Assembly (NCBI GenBank): GCA_018055515.1
Contig: JAGPHL010000040.1
Location: forward strand, 5,779 to 13,482
DNA: 7,704 nt
Source: Anaerolineae bacterium
GTDB taxonomy: Bacteria > Chloroflexota > Anaerolineae > B4-G1 > SLSP01
Direction of reading: 5' to 3'
Under the pieces are notes generated by a model. That model was not told the origin of the DNA and searched no databases. It worked only from the letters and a program-made list of their open reading frames with translations. Made by a program: the position numbers and the translations under genes. Position 1 is the stretch's first letter. Each line of letters opens with the position of its first letter. This document shows positions 6,200 to 7,704 of the stretch, piece by piece.

Positions 6200-6761
6200 T
6201 TAGCCCGCCGCTGTGTTTGCGACAAATTTTTTACCATTCACACGGTCATACTCCCAAATGGCCAGGTCTACTTCTTGGACAGGCCATCCTAACTCAACCG
6301 CTAATCGTTTTATTTCCCGAAGGTATCTTTTGTAATCGGGAATCGAGAAAGTCGTTCTTTCTTCATCAAATATCTGTCTCCACCCTCGAAAATCATCACA
6401 GCGTATTTGTCAGGAAACACCAGCGCCAGAATTGCCGACGCTACAGGAACTCCTACTCCACGAATAGAGCAGAGAATGTTTAATCGCAACTCAGTTTCAT
6501 AATCTTCGTCAGGATGGATTATCGAGAGCGCCGCACCTGTCACTGTCCGGATCACCTCTTCTGTATTTGCTCTACGTCTCTCTTGTTGTCTTCCATATTG
6601 CCCCCCAGTTTCCAATGCAGGATCTTGTCAAATTCCTCAGAGGTCAAGTATAGCGGATGGCGTTCATCTCGCAGGCGGGCAAATTGTGCCTTGAGATCCT
6701 CGGTAAGACCGTAATCATCGCTAGAAGTCCTGTATGGGACGAGTTGGGCTGCTGCTATCAT
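6200..6761 (-). pseudogene. Helix-hairpin-helix-like protein, broken by two frameshifts
   Basis: Three overlapping frames join into one coherent protein of about 187 residues if two single bases are restored. Segment 1 starts at ATG 6761 (GGAG about 10 nt upstream) and runs to HPLYLTSEEFDKILHWKL. At a six-G run (plus C-run 6601-6606) the frame shifts to GRQQERRRANTEEV through RGVGVPVASAILALVFPDKY. Near 6395 it shifts again to DFRGWRQIFDEERTTF through LGWPVQEVDLAIWEYDR, stopping at 6200-6202. The observed 562 nt plus two missing bases is divisible by three. The RGVGVPVASAIL stretch looks like the helix-hairpin-helix of DNA glycosylase-like folds, and 'AV(I)DFRGW' would suit the following helix, so DNA binding is plausible. 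I do not recognise the family by name. Either it is a true pseudogene or one or both indels are assembly errors; the G-run is a typical error site. Confidence 0.75.
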
Positions 6762-6945
6762 CTTTCCTACACTCCAGAGCAATTGTGGTGTTGGGGCGCT
6801 CAACGGAAGAGGCCACCTGCGCGCGGCTGCGAAGTGACCTCCTCCCTGACGGGCCGCCTGCCTTGCGGGTGAACCCCCTCCCGCGCGCCCGGCTCGAGCG
6901 CGTCAGGTACGGGAGGTGAGGTGACGGTCACCTTCAAGGTGACTG
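6762..6945. other. Spacer without recognised gene
   Basis: The 184 bp between the broken gene and the TPR gene stop hold no convincing coding sequence. The left part belongs to an open frame preceding ATG 6761 (an alternative start lies at 6803). CCTCCCG at 6877-6883 and CGGGAGG at 6910-6916 could pair over a 26-nt spacer, a weak hairpin. The right end contains the first of two tandem palindromes described separately. Confidence 0.5.

Positions 6946-6951
<6 letters not shown>
6919..6951. repeat. Two tandem 15-bp palindromes at the TPR gene end
   Basis: AGGTGACNGTCACCT occurs at 6919-6933 and again at 6937-6951, separated by TCA, giving an 18-bp period. Each copy has perfect 7-bp arms around one central base. 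The right copy contains the TGA stop of the TPR gene (6946-6948). In RNA each copy could form only a tiny hairpin, but left and right arms could also pair across copies. It could act as a paired binding site for a dimeric protein or as an imperfect terminator; no T-run is present, so termination is the weaker idea. Confidence 0.75.

Positions 6952-7704
<753 letters not shown>

Overview
The window looks like chromosomal DNA from a GC-rich bacterium, most plausibly a member of the Chloroflexota (Anaerolineae-like). The clues are a DUF2270 protein, a Yip1-type membrane protein beside a LolD/MacB-type ATPase, a large intracellular GH31 enzyme, a highly iterated TPR protein, and spacers full of short-period repeats. 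The taxonomic guess is an inference; no sequence search was run.

Left part (1-5454), all on the minus strand and read right to left: a GH31 alpha-glucosidase (5454-2941), a membrane protein joining DUF2270 to a DUF2179 domain (2856-1867), a Yip1-family five-helix membrane protein (1798-1010), an ABC ATPase of the LolD/MacB type (979-296), and the first 37 codons of an exported protein with a clear signal peptide (111-1, running off the edge). The first three gaps are 84, 68 and 30 bp, so these genes probably form one operon. The 184-bp gap before the exported protein holds a short coupled reading frame and repeats. The last three genes look like parts of an ABC export or lipoprotein-handling module whose permease lies beyond the left edge.

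Central spacer (5455-5794): from right to left, two divergent promoters share one -35 region. One drives tRNA-Leu(CAG) to the right. The other drives the glycosidase operon to the left through a leader of about 240 nt, which carries a 13-codon reading frame with a strong Shine-Dalgarno, a duplicated 16-mer and a ten-unit 8-bp tandem repeat. The tRNA is followed immediately by a perfect 13-bp stem terminator.

Right part (5914-7704): beyond the tRNA terminator lies a visibly less GC-rich stretch of decayed genes, all on the minus strand. They are a RelE-type toxin that has lost its N-terminal part and its antitoxin, and a helix-hairpin-helix-like protein broken by two single-base frameshifts. 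It ends at a pair of tandem 15-bp palindromes that overlap the stop codon of a TPR-repeat gene. That gene runs off the right edge and is built of near-identical 138-bp units, the kind of array often found at the C-terminus of STAND/NLR-like or CHAT-type proteins.

No complete new system is visible. The most unusual items are the DUF2270-DUF2179 fusion, the repeat-filled leader of the glycosidase operon, the doubly frameshifted gene with the toxin remnant, and the tandem palindromes at the end of the TPR gene.
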